Below are positions 40,450 to 50,628 of a stretch of DNA of 64,000 nt, piece after piece. The notes beneath the pieces were generated by a model, which did no database searches, was not told the origin of the DNA, and worked only from the letters and a program-made list of their open reading frames with translations. Every line of letters begins with the position of its first letter. Within the stretch, counting starts at the first letter, position 1. This DNA is from Lewinellaceae bacterium (lineage in GTDB: Bacteria; Bacteroidota; Bacteroidia; Chitinophagales; Saprospiraceae): positions 2,406,001-2,470,000 of the forward strand of contig JACJXW010000004.1 in the NCBI GenBank assembly GCA_020636405.1. The letters run 5' to 3'. The position numbers and the translations under genes were made by a program.

Positions 40450-41844
40450 TTAGTTTAGTTGCCGCAGGAACCACTTCCGCTCCCGGAACGCCTTTGCCGT
40501 TTCGACCTCTTCTTTTAAAGCCGCTCTGCCTTGCTTGTCCGTTGGCGCCAGCTGCAGGAGGCGGCGGGCAAACTGGAGCAACAGCTGATAATGCTCGCGG
40601 TGGTAGCCCAGGCCGGTATGGCGTTGCAGATAGACGCGCAGGCTTTCCAGAAGGCTGTCCAGCGCATCCCATTCGCCGAGTTCATAGAACACCTTCAGTT
40701 GCAGGGTTTTGGCGCCGAAGTAGAGGAAGGGCTGCCGGGCTTCCACGGTGGCCAGCAGTTGCAGCGCCTTGTCCAGTTGCCCCCGTTCGTAGGCCAGCTT
40801 GGCGGCGGTGTAGGAGGGAAGGGCCTCCTGGAACTCGGGCCGCAGGAAGCGGGCATGATCCTGAATGAAGTGTTCCACCCATTCAAACCGGTTGAGCTTG
40901 AGCCCCAGGGAGGCGATATTGCCAAAGGTGCTCTCCGGTATGTGGCCGTCTTCGAGAAGGTGGCCTTCTTCCAGGCTTTGCTCGTACAGTTGTAGTGCTT
41001 CTCCGGCAAAATCCTCTTCCCCCCGGTTGAGCGAACGGATGCAGTAGTTGATCGCCAGCAGGTAAAGGTCCCGGATCTCCTGCGGGGGAAAGCCCTGCTG
41101 ATGGGCCACCATTGCCCGCCGCAGGCGCTGAAAGGCCGCTTTGTCTCCTCCGCGTACGACCGCCCGGTAGCAGGCGTGGTACACCTCTATCGCGGGTACG
41201 CTAAGGAGGGCCGGACGCAGTTGTAGCTGTTGCTCAATCGCTTCCAGGAAATGGATATCGTAAGCTTCCTGGCTGGCGATGCGGCGGCTGTGCTCCAGGC
41301 AGGCCTGCTTGAGCTTTTCGGCGATGAAGAATTCATCCAGGCGGTCACTCATCGCCTGCAGGTTAGTGGGCGCCTGCCGGTTGTGGCTGGCGATGTAGTC
41401 ATAGTACTCCTGTTCCAGGTCGTAAGCCCGGTAAAGTAGATGGGCGGTGTGCTTCCCCTGTTTGTCGAGCAAGGCCCGGGCCTGCGCCATGCTGCGCCGG
41501 AAAAGGCGGGCCTTGCGGCGGCGGCGCAGGTTGCGCAGCAGCAGGGGGTACTGTTCCAATTCGTCGTTTTGCAGTTCCTGCCATACCAGGAAGGTTTCGG
41601 CCAACTTGGAAAAACGGCTAAGCAACAGGTACCAATCCCGGCTGAGGTAAGGCTTCTCCGGCATTATTCGCTGGAAAGCCCTTTTGGGGTCTAATTGCTC
41701 ATGCCGGTTCTCCCGCCACCAGGCCAGCAGGCGGGCCATCTCCGGCCGGCGGTTGAAGGCAGGGCTGCAGATAAAAGTTTCCAGCTGGTTCAGTTCGGTG
41801 GGCGAAAATATCCGGAGCAGCTGAAAGGCAATGGGGGTCTTCAA
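40450..41844 (-). CDS. Large all-helical cytoplasmic protein of unknown function
   Basis: 464 residues, MKTPIAFQLLRIFSPTELNQ, almost entirely amphipathic helices rich in Leu, Arg, Glu and Gln, with TPR-like stretches near the C-terminus (YTAAKLAYERGQLDKALQLL, LQLKVFYELGEWDALDSLL). No signal peptide or TM. No enzymatic motif is visible; it may be a scaffold. It is divergent from the giant T9SS protein at 41959 with 114 bases between them. Confidence 0.75.
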   Translation of the reverse strand: MKTPIAFQLLRIFSPTELNQLETFICSPAFNRRPEMARLLAWWRENRHEQLDPKRAFQRIMPEKPYLSRDWYLLLSRFSKLAETFLVWQELQNDELEQYPLLLRNLRRRRKARLFRRSMAQARALLDKQGKHTAHLLYRAYDLEQEYYDYIASHNRQAPTNLQAMSDRLDEFFIAEKLKQACLEHSRRIASQEAYDIHFLEAIEQQLQLRPALLSVPAIEVYHACYRAVVRGGDKAAFQRLRRAMVAHQQGFPPQEIRDLYLLAINYCIRSLNRGEEDFAGEALQLYEQSLEEGHLLEDGHIPESTFGNIASLGLKLNRFEWVEHFIQDHARFLRPEFQEALPSYTAAKLAYERGQLDKALQLLATVEARQPFLYFGAKTLQLKVFYELGEWDALDSLLESLRVYLQRHTGLGYHREHYQLLLQFARRLLQLAPTDKQGRAALKEEVETAKAFRERKWFLRQLN

Positions 41845-41958
41845 GTATTAGAAATTTTAGGCTAAGTAATTGATTATCAAATTCTAATTTTTTTTCGGGT
41901 TGTATAAATATAGAAAAATGTTCTTGTGCATGGTAGAGAATAGCTTCATTTTAGCAGC

Positions 41959-44900
41959 ATGAAAACGATTACCATGAAGCATACGGATAAAAACGGGTGG
42001 GTTTCAGCTGCATTGAAACCGGTTGTGGCCACCTTTATCGGGATACTGTTGATGCTGCCGCTCCGGGGACAACTGGAGCGCGATTCGGTACAAGTCATCC
42101 TGGATGTTCAGGAATTGCAGGAGGTGAAGGCTGCTGACCTGGATGGCGACGGCGATGAAGACCTCATTGGTTCCCGCCTTGGCTGGGACGGCCACCTTGC
42201 CTTTTTTGAAAACACCGACGGGCAGGGGGGGCTGGCATGGCCGCGGGTGTTCGGAGATTCGGCCTGGGGGCAAAACCCGAGTTCTTTTTACCACTTCGAA
42301 CTGGGGGATATGGATAACGACGGAGACCTGGATATCGTGGATGGCCGCCGCGCCCTTCAGGAATTCCCCTACTGGGAGAATGACGGCCAGGGCCATTTCA
42401 GCCTCATCGGCCCGCAGGCGCCATCCGGTAATTGGGTGCGCGATTACGATGGCTTCAGGGTGGGCGACCTGGATGGCAATGGCTGGCAGGACGTGGCGTA
42501 CTTCAATTTTAACAATCGCCGTCTGTATGTCAACTGGAATCCGGGGGCGGGACAGCCGTTCTCTTATGAAACGGCCGGCTTTTTTGACTTCCTGGATTTC
42601 AGTGAATTCCGGGGGCTGGAGCTTTGCGATTACGACCTCGACGGCGACCTGGATGTGTTGTTGATCTCCACCGGCCAGCCTGATCCGGACGGCCAGAAAG
42701 CCCTTTTGCTGGAGGTACTCCAACAGGATGCCCGCAGCTTCTCCCGGCAGAACAGCGTTTTTCTGGAATTTTATACAGATTACCCCTACTACCTTATGGA
42801 AACTTCCGTGGCGGACTTCGACCAGGACGGTTTCCCCGACCTGGCGTTGAGCAAAAGACCCCTGCAACCGTCCGCGCAGCAGGGCATGATGCTGGTGCGA
42901 AATGCCGGCGGCACATCCCAGTTTTCTCTGCAGGCAGAATGGCCGGATTACGCGTCCCATACGCTGGCGGATGTCGATGGGGATGGCGATCAGGATATCC
43001 TGGCTTTGAAACGCACGGTTTCTCCCGGAAACGGCGATCTGTACGCCTGTGAATGGCTGGAGAACAACGGTACTTTTAACCTCACCTCACACCCGGTCGA
43101 TTCCATCTATTCCGGTTTCCGGCTCACCACCGGCGACCTGAACGGCGACGGCCGCCCCGACCTGCTATCCTCCCGCCTGGACGGCGCCGGCCTGGACCTA
43201 ACCCGCGACAATTCGCAGGTATTCTGCCGGTTTGCTTTGGATAATGCCGGAAACTTCACCTTGCCCTCCCCGCTGACAGATGCCTTCAGTTACATCAGAG
43301 ACTTCACCGCCCGGGACTGGAACGGCGACGGCCTGCCCGATATCCTGCTGGCGGCGGAAAGCGGCCTGCGGTGGATCGAGAACCTGTCGGGTGGGAATGC
43401 TTTCTCAGCGCCCCGGCATATATGGAGGGCCCCCGGCAGTTTAGGCCATTTCCAGTTCACCGCTTTGAATGACGACGGCCTGCCGGACGGCGTGGGCACC
43501 CTGCCCGATGACGGGTGGATGCCTTTCCAGCTCTTTGCCTGGCTGGGAGACACCTTAAGCGGTGCAGGCACTGTTATTAACTTTCCGGGGCTTGAACTGC
43601 AGGTTGCCGGCCACTTCGCCACCGGCCGCCTGGACAGAGATGCCGATCAGGACATCGTGGCGGCTACCAGCGACGGGGAACTTGCCCTGGCCTGGAATGA
43701 GCTGGGCGCCGGCGGAGGATTTGCCGTGGCGCCTGTTTCCATCCCGTTGCCGGTGGAACTGCCCTACATCAGGGAATTGCTGGTTGCCGACCTGAACCAG
43801 GATGGAGCGGGCGACCTGCTGCTGCGCACTTCCGGCCCTACGTATTACGCCCTGCACCGCGACGGCAACGGGGCCTTTGAAGACTGGGCGGCCATTCCCG
43901 GAATGGACGATGCCATCAGCCTGTTCGCCGGTGATTACAACCAGGATGGGCGGCTGGATGTGCGGGGCCATTTTTATTACGACAACAGTATAGGATACTT
44001 CATGGCGATGGCCAGCTTCGATACGCTGAGCCAAAGCTTCTCCGCGCCGTTGTTGCTGGGGGAGGCCCGCGCCTATTACCAGCAGGAGGAGGCCTTCCTC
44101 AACGGGGGCCCTATCCCCGGCCTGGTTACCGGGCAGGGCTTTGCGCTCAATATTGGAAACAGCGGCTATCTCACGCAGCCCTACCTTCCGGCGCCTTTTT
44201 CCGAGTCCCTGCCCGGCAGCCTGTACCTTCTGCCCGAGCGGGGGGACCTCAACGGCGATGGCCGGGAGGAACTGATCACCGGGGCCCAAAGCATTATTGC
44301 CTATGGCCTGGATTTTCTGCAAGGCAGCGCTGTAGATGGCCTGGTGTTGTGGGACACCACCGCTAACTGTACTTTCGATTCCCTGTATCCTGCTCTGCCC
44401 GGCGCCAGGCTGGTGCTCAACAGCGGGATTTCGGAACAATTCACCACCCCTGCAACGGACGGCCACTACGGGTTCTATCTGCCCGATGCCCCGCAGCACG
44501 TGCTCTCCGCCGTTCCCCCGAGCGATTACTGGGATATCTGCCCGGCCGATACGATCCTTTCCGGCGATGGGCCGCATACCGTTCACTTTGCCGGATCAGC
44601 CAATACGTCTTGCCCGCTGATGGAGCTGGACCTGAGTATCAGCCCCATCCGGCAGTGCTTCCCGTCCATGGTGAGCATGGCTTACCGCAATACAGGAACC
44701 GTCTCTGCTGCGCCGGTTACTGTGACCCTCCTATTTGATGAACGCATGACGCCTCTGCAGGCCACCCCGCCCTGGGCAAGCGCAACCGATACCAGCCTCG
44801 TATTTGAGTTCGCGGCGGTAGGGACAGGAGAGGAGGGGCAGATTGTCGTGGAGATGGAACCCGATTGCCAGAACCTGGTGCTGGGCGAGGTGCTGTGTTA

Positions 44901-46308
44901 TAATGCCCGCATTACCCCGGATACCCTCTGTAGCCCCATGCAGGCGGGTTGGGACGGCGCCAGCCTGCGCGCTTCTTCCTTCTGCGCGGGAGATTCGTTG
45001 GCGTTCCGGGTAGAAAATGCGGGCAACGGCCCGATGGCTGCCCCGGAAACCTACCAGCTCAACATCGTCAACGACGACATCGTGCTCCTGGAATCGGGCA
45101 GCATCCAGCTGGGCCCCGGAGCGGCGGACACCATCCGCGCCCCGGCCGGCATGGAAGCCATCCTGTTTGAGGCCGGGCAGCCGGCCGGCCACCCCAACCC
45201 CGAGCCTATCCGCCTGCTGGCTTCCGGCTGCCTGTCGCCTCTGGATACCGGGCTGCTGAATGCTTTCCCCGGCAGCAACGGCGACGGATTTGCGGTGGAG
45301 CGTTGTGGGCCGGTCATCGGCCCGTATGATCCCAATATCAAGGTGGCGGTTCCGGAGGGGTTCGGCGAGGAGCGCCTTATTAGAGCCGATCAGCCCATTC
45401 AATATACGATCCACTTTCAGAATGTGGGTACGGATATGGCGCGTACCGTCACCATCCGGGATCAGCTTTCTCCGCAGCTGTCGCTGGCGAGCTTCCGGGC
45501 GGGCCCGGCCTCTCATGCCCATGAATGGATCATCCTGCCGGACCGGACCCTGGCCGTAACTTTCCCGGACATCAACCTGCCGGACAGCACCAGCAATGAG
45601 CCCGGTAGCCATGGCTTCTTCTCCTATTCCATCCGGCCGGTGGACGGTGTCCTGCCCTTCACCCGCATAGAGAACGAAGCGGCCATCTATTTCGATTTCA
45701 ATCCCCCCATCATCACCAACCGGACGGAACACCTCGTCGAAAAACCGCGAGTGGCGGAGGCCGTTTACACCACCCTCTGCCCTGGTGGCATCTATCTGGG
45801 CCAGACAGTGGAGCAGGACACGGTCCTCCGGCAGTTGTTTGCCACACCGGAACAGGACAGCATCGTCTGGCACCATATTAATGTGCTTACCGTGGAAGAC
45901 ACCGCCGAGGTGATCGTCACCCTGGACGCGCCTGGGGAGTGGCAGGGCATTCCCATCATCCGGGACACTATGATCACCCTGAGGTTGGAGAGTTCATTGG
46001 GCTGTGACAGTATCGTCCGTTATAACATCACCCTCCTCACGGGGCTGAACAACCCGCTCTGGGCGCAGGACATCCGCCTTTCTCCCAATCCTGCGAAAGA
46101 AAGGGTGCAGCTTTCAGGGATAAGGTTTCCGGCAGGCCATGGGAAGGTGCGTATCTTCCACTCCACGGGCCAACTGATGGAGGAATGGGGTGTTGCTTTC
46201 GGCGCTGAAACGCTGAGTTGGGATGTAGGTCACTGGCTATCGGGGGTATATTGGGCTGAACTGATTGTCGCCGGGCAGCAGGCGCGGTGGCGGTTTGTGG
46301 TGGAGTAG
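41959..46308 (+). CDS. Very large secreted FG-GAP/VCBS repeat protein with T9SS sorting domain
   Basis: 1449 residues. A long signal region precedes the export signal (ATFIGILLMLPLRGQ); ATG at 41974 is an alternative start. At least twelve FG-GAP repeats with calcium-binding D-x-D-x-D-G loops fill residues ~50-790 (AADLDGDGDEDLIGS, LGDMDNDGDLDIVDG, TGDLNGDGRPDLLSS), giving a beta-propeller. Next come DUF11-like sandwich domains and the DPNIK...IQYTIHFQNVGTDMA module (DUF7619-like), and a type A sorting domain at the C-terminus (RLSPNPAKERVQLSGIRF ... SGVYWAELIVAGQQARWRF). It is expected to be displayed on the cell surface, possibly as an adhesin. Confidence 0.92.
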   Translation: MKTITMKHTDKNGWVSAALKPVVATFIGILLMLPLRGQLERDSVQVILDVQELQEVKAADLDGDGDEDLIGSRLGWDGHLAFFENTDGQGGLAWPRVFGDSAWGQNPSSFYHFELGDMDNDGDLDIVDGRRALQEFPYWENDGQGHFSLIGPQAPSGNWVRDYDGFRVGDLDGNGWQDVAYFNFNNRRLYVNWNPGAGQPFSYETAGFFDFLDFSEFRGLELCDYDLDGDLDVLLISTGQPDPDGQKALLLEVLQQDARSFSRQNSVFLEFYTDYPYYLMETSVADFDQDGFPDLALSKRPLQPSAQQGMMLVRNAGGTSQFSLQAEWPDYASHTLADVDGDGDQDILALKRTVSPGNGDLYACEWLENNGTFNLTSHPVDSIYSGFRLTTGDLNGDGRPDLLSSRLDGAGLDLTRDNSQVFCRFALDNAGNFTLPSPLTDAFSYIRDFTARDWNGDGLPDILLAAESGLRWIENLSGGNAFSAPRHIWRAPGSLGHFQFTALNDDGLPDGVGTLPDDGWMPFQLFAWLGDTLSGAGTVINFPGLELQVAGHFATGRLDRDADQDIVAATSDGELALAWNELGAGGGFAVAPVSIPLPVELPYIRELLVADLNQDGAGDLLLRTSGPTYYALHRDGNGAFEDWAAIPGMDDAISLFAGDYNQDGRLDVRGHFYYDNSIGYFMAMASFDTLSQSFSAPLLLGEARAYYQQEEAFLNGGPIPGLVTGQGFALNIGNSGYLTQPYLPAPFSESLPGSLYLLPERGDLNGDGREELITGAQSIIAYGLDFLQGSAVDGLVLWDTTANCTFDSLYPALPGARLVLNSGISEQFTTPATDGHYGFYLPDAPQHVLSAVPPSDYWDICPADTILSGDGPHTVHFAGSANTSCPLMELDLSISPIRQCFPSMVSMAYRNTGTVSAAPVTVTLLFDERMTPLQATPPWASATDTSLVFEFAAVGTGEEGQIVVEMEPDCQNLVLGEVLCYNARITPDTLCSPMQAGWDGASLRASSFCAGDSLAFRVENAGNGPMAAPETYQLNIVNDDIVLLESGSIQLGPGAADTIRAPAGMEAILFEAGQPAGHPNPEPIRLLASGCLSPLDTGLLNAFPGSNGDGFAVERCGPVIGPYDPNIKVAVPEGFGEERLIRADQPIQYTIHFQNVGTDMARTVTIRDQLSPQLSLASFRAGPASHAHEWIILPDRTLAVTFPDINLPDSTSNEPGSHGFFSYSIRPVDGVLPFTRIENEAAIYFDFNPPIITNRTEHLVEKPRVAEAVYTTLCPGGIYLGQTVEQDTVLRQLFATPEQDSIVWHHINVLTVEDTAEVIVTLDAPGEWQGIPIIRDTMITLRLESSLGCDSIVRYNITLLTGLNNPLWAQDIRLSPNPAKERVQLSGIRFPAGHGKVRIFHSTGQLMEEWGVAFGAETLSWDVGHWLSGVYWAELIVAGQQARWRFVVE

Positions 46309-46353
46309 GGCGCATAGGCGGTAAATTGGGCGCTAACGGCAGCCAACCAGCCG

Positions 46354-47124
46354 CTATAAATATCCTCTCACCCCATACGCCACATACCCCACCCATTCCT
46401 TGATCACCAATTCCCATAGGCCCAGAATGCGCCCATTGGGCACCAGTAACTTATCCGGTGAGAGTTGCCAGCGCTCGCTAAGGTAATCTACGGGGAAGGG
46501 CGTAGTTGCCAGGCCCGCCTTTTCGAAGCAAGCGTGGGCGCGGCGCATGTGCCAGGCGGAGGTGAGCAGCAGGCAGCGGGCGCCGGGGTGGTGTTCCTCC
46601 AGGAGCCGTTTGGTGAAAAGAGCGTTCTCGTGGGTGTTGCGGCTTTCGGATTCGATCAGGATGTCTGGTTCGGGAATGCCCAGCCGGAGGAGGAACTTCC
46701 GGGCTTCGGGGGCTTCCAGGGGGCCTTCCTGCATCAAGCTGCCGTTGCCGCCGGTAATGAGCAGTTTGCGCACCTTACCGGTGCGGTACAACTCCAGGGC
46801 GTTGACGAAGCGGTTGGCGCGGTCGTTGAGGTTGTGGCGGTCGGCGCCGGGCTCTATGTTGGGGTTGGAAAAGCCCCCCAGCAGGATGGCAATGTCGTAG
46901 GGTTCATGGATCTGATCGGCGGTGAGCAGGTCGGGCTCCCAGGCGCGGATGACGAGGTTGAAGAAGGCTTGGTTGGAAAGGACGAACAACAGGCCGATGG
47001 CGGTGAGCAATGTCCGCCGCTTCCACTGCGGGCGGCGCCCCAGCCAGGCATAGGCCAATAGGATCAGCACCCATACAATGGGCTTGATGAGGAACTGGAG
47101 GAGTTTGGAGAGCAGGAAGAACAT
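46354..47124 (-). CDS. DUF218/ElyC-like membrane protein
   Basis: 256 residues with two N-terminal TM helices (PIVWVLILLAYAWLG, LLTAIGLLFVLSNQAFF) and a DUF218 domain: IAILLGGFSNPNI, KLLITGGNGSLMQEG, ESESRNTHENALFTKRLLEE, LLTSAWHMRRAHACFEKAG. ElyC and SanA proteins of this family affect envelope integrity and undecaprenyl-carrier use. It is convergent with the FG-GAP gene. Confidence 0.9.
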   Translation of the reverse strand: MFFLLSKLLQFLIKPIVWVLILLAYAWLGRRPQWKRRTLLTAIGLLFVLSNQAFFNLVIRAWEPDLLTADQIHEPYDIAILLGGFSNPNIEPGADRHNLNDRANRFVNALELYRTGKVRKLLITGGNGSLMQEGPLEAPEARKFLLRLGIPEPDILIESESRNTHENALFTKRLLEEHHPGARCLLLTSAWHMRRAHACFEKAGLATTPFPVDYLSERWQLSPDKLLVPNGRILGLWELVIKEWVGYVAYGVRGYL

Positions 47125-47285
47125 GGCCTGGGGTATTGTTGTATTGCTGTATGGTTATTTTGCTGATATCCATTTTGGATGTGCCGCCTCCGCCCAACAA
47201 TATAACAATAAAACCATTGAACAATCGCTCATGGCCAAAGTCGGGCGGCAAGCTTTCAAGAATTTTGCTTTCGTTCCTTCGGCCG
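47125..47285. other. Intergenic degenerate TATTG/CAATA repeats
   Basis: Contains GGGTATTGTTGTATTGCTGT at 47132-47151 and the complementary-looking CAATATAACAATAAAACC at 47199-47216. Similar text occurs at 48462-48596 and 51529-51566. No gene. Confidence 0.45.
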
Positions 47286-47930
47286 TCAGAACCTGGGCAT
47301 CTCCGGCCCATCCAACAAACGAGTAAGGAAGAAGTCGAGCAACTCCGGTTTGAACAGGCCGGCAACGGCCAGCATGAAGGCCACCCCGTAGACTGCCCCC
47401 CAGAGGTGGGCATCGTGGGCGATCAGGTCGCCGCCGCGGTTGGCCATATAGGAAGAGTACCAGAGATACCCGACGGCAAAGATGATGCCCGGCAAAGGAG
47501 GAAAGAGGAACCATCCCCAGGGAGCGAAGAGGATATAGGCCATCATCAGGGCGGAGGTAGCGCCGGAAGCACCTACCGAAGAGTAGCCGGCATTGTTCCG
47601 GTGTTTGAAAAAAGTGGGAACATCGGCGACGATGATGGCGCTGATATAAAAGAACAGAAATACCAGGCGCCCGATCAGCGGGTCGAAAATGACCTGGGTG
47701 AAGACGGGCTCCAGCGCTGATCCGAAGAGATAGAACACATACATATTCAGGATGAGGTGCGACCAGTCGTTGTGGACAAAGCCACTGGTCAGAAAGCGGT
47801 ACCACTCCCCGAATTCGGAAACGGATGAGGGATGGAAGGCCAGCTTGTATTTCATGTCCGGGTTGTTAAAGGCCTGGTAGGATACCAGCAAGGTCAATCC
47901 GATCAGAATAAAGGTCAGGCTAATAGTCAT
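47286..47930 (-). CDS. Rhomboid-family intramembrane serine protease
   Basis: 214 residues, six TM helices. Catalytic Ser in GYSSVGASGATSALMMAYIL (GASGA, corresponding to the rhomboid GxSx motif) and His in IAHDAHLWGAVYGVAFML. The conserved HNDWSHLILNMYVFYLFGSA segment is also present. Rhomboids cut transmembrane substrates within the bilayer. It lies 3 bases after rlmH and is probably cotranscribed with it. Confidence 0.93.
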   Translation of the reverse strand: MTISLTFILIGLTLLVSYQAFNNPDMKYKLAFHPSSVSEFGEWYRFLTSGFVHNDWSHLILNMYVFYLFGSALEPVFTQVIFDPLIGRLVFLFFYISAIIVADVPTFFKHRNNAGYSSVGASGATSALMMAYILFAPWGWFLFPPLPGIIFAVGYLWYSSYMANRGGDLIAHDAHLWGAVYGVAFMLAVAGLFKPELLDFFLTRLLDGPEMPRF

Positions 47931-47933
47931 AAT

Positions 47934-48407
47934 TCAGGCGTTGTGATAAGGTTCATTGTTGAGTATGGTCATCGCGCGGTAGAGCTGCTCCAGAAAGAAC
48001 AGGCGCACCATCTGATGAGAAAACGTCATTCGGGACAACGAAAGTTTGCTGTCGGCACGGGTGTAAAGTTCCGGCGAGAAGCCATAGGCGCCACCGATAA
48101 GGAAAATGATGCGCTTGTAGCTCAGCTGCAGCTTGTGGCTGAGGAATTCGGCAAAGCTTTCGGAGGTGAACTGTTTGCCGCTTTCATCGAGCAGCACCAG
48201 GAAGTCTCCCGGTTTGAGGCGTTGCAGTACGGCCTCTCCCTCTCTGCCCTTGAGCTGCTCCGGATTCAGCTTCCCCGCTTTTTTGATATCGGGTATGATC
48301 TCCATTCCGAACTTCAGATAATGGCCCAGGCGCTTGCGGTAAAGCTCCATGCCCTCCTCGAGGTAGCGTTCGTTGGTCTTCCCTATGGCCCATAGTTCGG
48401 TTTTCAT
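47934..48407 (-). CDS. rlmH: 23S rRNA (pseudouridine1915-N3)-methyltransferase
   Basis: 157 residues, the normal RlmH length. SPOUT knot motifs: FLVLLDESGKQFTSESFAEF, IIFLIGGAYGFSPELYTRAD and KLSLSRMTFSHQMVRLFFLE QLYRA. It uses S-adenosylmethionine to methylate pseudouridine 1915 of 23S rRNA on the assembled ribosome. First gene of a two-gene unit with the rhomboid protease. Confidence 0.97.
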   Translation of the reverse strand: MKTELWAIGKTNERYLEEGMELYRKRLGHYLKFGMEIIPDIKKAGKLNPEQLKGREGEAVLQRLKPGDFLVLLDESGKQFTSESFAEFLSHKLQLSYKRIIFLIGGAYGFSPELYTRADSKLSLSRMTFSHQMVRLFFLEQLYRAMTILNNEPYHNA

Positions 48408-48461
48408 AAGGGATAAAGATAGTCACTGATCCTGTTTAATGGAGACATACGGGGTATTTTT

Positions 48462-48596
48462 GAATGGTTATATTGCCATATTGCCATATTGCTCGGGTAT
48501 GCTGGGTGGACATAAAGCCGGGAGGGGGAGCGTTGCATACAAATGGGAGCGTACACTGGCGAAAACAATATAACAATACAGCCATCTAACAATTTG
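48462..48596. repeat. Tandem ATTGCCAT and related short repeats
   Basis: TATATTGCCATATTGCCATA TTGC at 48469-48492 is an 8-bp tandem repeat (CATATTGC, about three copies). AACAATATAACAATACAGCC at 48568-48587 continues the same degenerate CAATA theme. It lies in the 250-base gap between the SWIM protein and rlmH; no gene there. Confidence 0.6.
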
Positions 48597-48657
48597 CCCG
48601 GAATCACGGGGAAGAAGCCTTCTGCGCTCCACATCCAAAGCAGGTTAGGTGATCTAC

Positions 48658-50337
48658 TCAGAACAGCGCCAGCTCCTCCATCAGCGAGTGCCGCTCCGGG
48701 TACTGGTTTCTGAACTCTTCCACCAACAGGACGGCGAGGTCCCCGGCGCCGATCTCGTGGAGGCGTTGCAGGGCCTCCCGGATGCGCTGGGAAGTCTTGC
48801 GTCCCAGATGGTTTCGCAGGAAATCGGTAAGCAGCTTCCGATACAGTTCCAGCAGCCGTTCGCGGTATTCTTTGATGAGATAGGGGGCGAACTCCTGCAG
48901 CAGGTCGAGCGACTGTACCTGCTCTGCATAATCCATAAGCCTGTCGTGCAGCCCTTCTTCGGCGAGAATTCGGGCGATGGTATTGCGGCGGCTGGGCGCA
49001 TAGGGGAGCTGCTGAAAATAGACAAGAGTTTCCTCCACCTGTTGCGGCCATTCGGCGCCGGCCGCGGCGCGGGCCTTGGTGAAGTAGGCGAAATTCTGAG
49101 TGTCGAGGAACCGGCGTAGGGCATATCGGTTGATCTCTTCCCCTTCTTCATCCTTTTCGGCCAGTTGGAGCAACATTTCTTCCAGTCGCGCCTTAACATC
49201 CTGAGGCAGGCCGAACCGAAGGCCGGTAATGGCCAGGGCCTTGACCCGGGGCATCTGTCCTTTGGCGATGGCCTGCTGGATGGCGTACAGCAACACATCA
49301 GGCTGCATGATGTTGCTTTCCATAAGGTGCCGGGCTTCGTCTATCCTTCCGGCTTTCTCCAGGGCACTGAGTTGGATAAGCAGCAGGGGAGCAAGGGGCC
49401 GGCCTTCCTCCTGATACTTATCTATGTAAAGCCGAAGCGCTTCCAGCAACGTTTCCTGCTGGCCATGGTCCTGTGCGAGATGAACCATCAACTTGAAGAA
49501 ATGGAGGTCGATGCCGTTGGTGCGGTAGGACAGCTTGTTGTATTCCTGCAGACAGTAATTCCAGAGGCTTTGAAGCAGGGTGGGAGCCGGCCCTTTTTCC
49601 AGCATGCGGTGCAGGTTATCGAAAGCGCGGATGATGTCCTGTTGCAGTTCTCGCTGCTGGCCCTTTGCTTTTTTCAGTATGGGCGTTACCTTTTCTATAA
49701 TACTCTGGCAAATAAAGGCCAGTTCCAGGAAGTGTCGTTCCAGGAAAGCATGGCCTGCCTGCTGGTGCAGCTCGTCGAGTACTTTGATCAGGCGCTGGCT
49801 GCCCCGAACGGATATGCTTCTGTCCGGTTTGCGCACCGCTTTGATCGTGCTGTCGAGCAACTGCATGTATTTTTCCTTGCTGTCGATGTCGGAAACCGTA
49901 GATGCAAAGCGGGCTTTGAGGGCTATGGCGAAATTGCGGTTGGCTTTGGCGTAGTCGCGGACGAATTCGGAAAGTTCCTCCAGGCTCACATTGTCCAGGA
50001 CGATGCCGGTAGTCAGCTTTCGGGGGCCCAAGGGCTCTTTTTTAGCCTTTTCCTTTTTTTGCTTTTGGGCCTGTTGTTTGCGGCGCAGGGACATCATGAC
50101 GGCGGCGAGGTGCTCGCACATCCCCTCCTCAATGAACCGTTCACATTCACAGGTGCCGCCCAATACCTTGGAAGGGCTGATCTTGAGTTCTACTTCGTAT
50201 CCCTCAACACTTGCCAGCCACAGGTGCTTTTCCAGTTCGAAGAGGTTGTCTACCGCTCCTGCTTCCAGCAGGTTACCTCCTTCGATCAGCGCGTCTTCGT
50301 CTATGTGTGATTCCAGCTTTTGGAGCAAAAAGTTCAT
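48658..50337 (-). CDS. SWIM zinc-finger protein with long helical region
   Basis: 559 residues from the ATG at 50337 (MNFLLQKLESHIDEDALIEG). The SWIM motif is CECERFIEEGMCEH at ~65-78 (CxCx8CxH), predicted to bind zinc and DNA or protein. A Lys/Gln-rich linker (RRKQQAQKQKKEKAKKE) and ~450 residues of helical repeats follow. SWIM proteins in bacteria are often neighbours of SNF2 helicases or VWA proteins; none is visible here. Function unknown. Confidence 0.85.
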   Translation of the reverse strand: MNFLLQKLESHIDEDALIEGGNLLEAGAVDNLFELEKHLWLASVEGYEVELKISPSKVLGGTCECERFIEEGMCEHLAAVMMSLRRKQQAQKQKKEKAKKEPLGPRKLTTGIVLDNVSLEELSEFVRDYAKANRNFAIALKARFASTVSDIDSKEKYMQLLDSTIKAVRKPDRSISVRGSQRLIKVLDELHQQAGHAFLERHFLELAFICQSIIEKVTPILKKAKGQQRELQQDIIRAFDNLHRMLEKGPAPTLLQSLWNYCLQEYNKLSYRTNGIDLHFFKLMVHLAQDHGQQETLLEALRLYIDKYQEEGRPLAPLLLIQLSALEKAGRIDEARHLMESNIMQPDVLLYAIQQAIAKGQMPRVKALAITGLRFGLPQDVKARLEEMLLQLAEKDEEGEEINRYALRRFLDTQNFAYFTKARAAAGAEWPQQVEETLVYFQQLPYAPSRRNTIARILAEEGLHDRLMDYAEQVQSLDLLQEFAPYLIKEYRERLLELYRKLLTDFLRNHLGRKTSQRIREALQRLHEIGAGDLAVLLVEEFRNQYPERHSLMEELALF

Positions 50338-50578
50338 TTTGTTTCCTTCTACTCTTGAACAGTTGCCAATATAGGCACGGCCATACACAAAACTTCAAAG
50401 TTAGGAGATTTTCAGGTGAAAATCGAGGCCGGTAGGGGGCCGGGGGGCAACGAATAGGAAATTTTGTGTCAAAAAATAATAAAAGCGATCTTTAAAATTG
50501 CTCAACTGGAATATTAAGGAATGGAAGGGCAGGAATGTTCACCAATAAGGAGAAGGAGTGAGGGGCGAGTGAGTTGTT

Positions 50579-50626
50579 TGTCGATTTGGTGTTGGTTGTA
50601 GTGGGGCAATCAACACCAAATCGACA
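50579..50626. repeat. 16-bp perfect inverted repeat
   Basis: TGTCGATTTGGTGTTG (50579-50594) and its exact inverse at 50611-50626, 16-base loop, directly after the stop codon of the membrane protein at 50629. It probably ends that transcript although no T-run follows. The rest of the 290-base gap shows no gene. Confidence 0.75.
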
Positions 50627-50628
50627 GG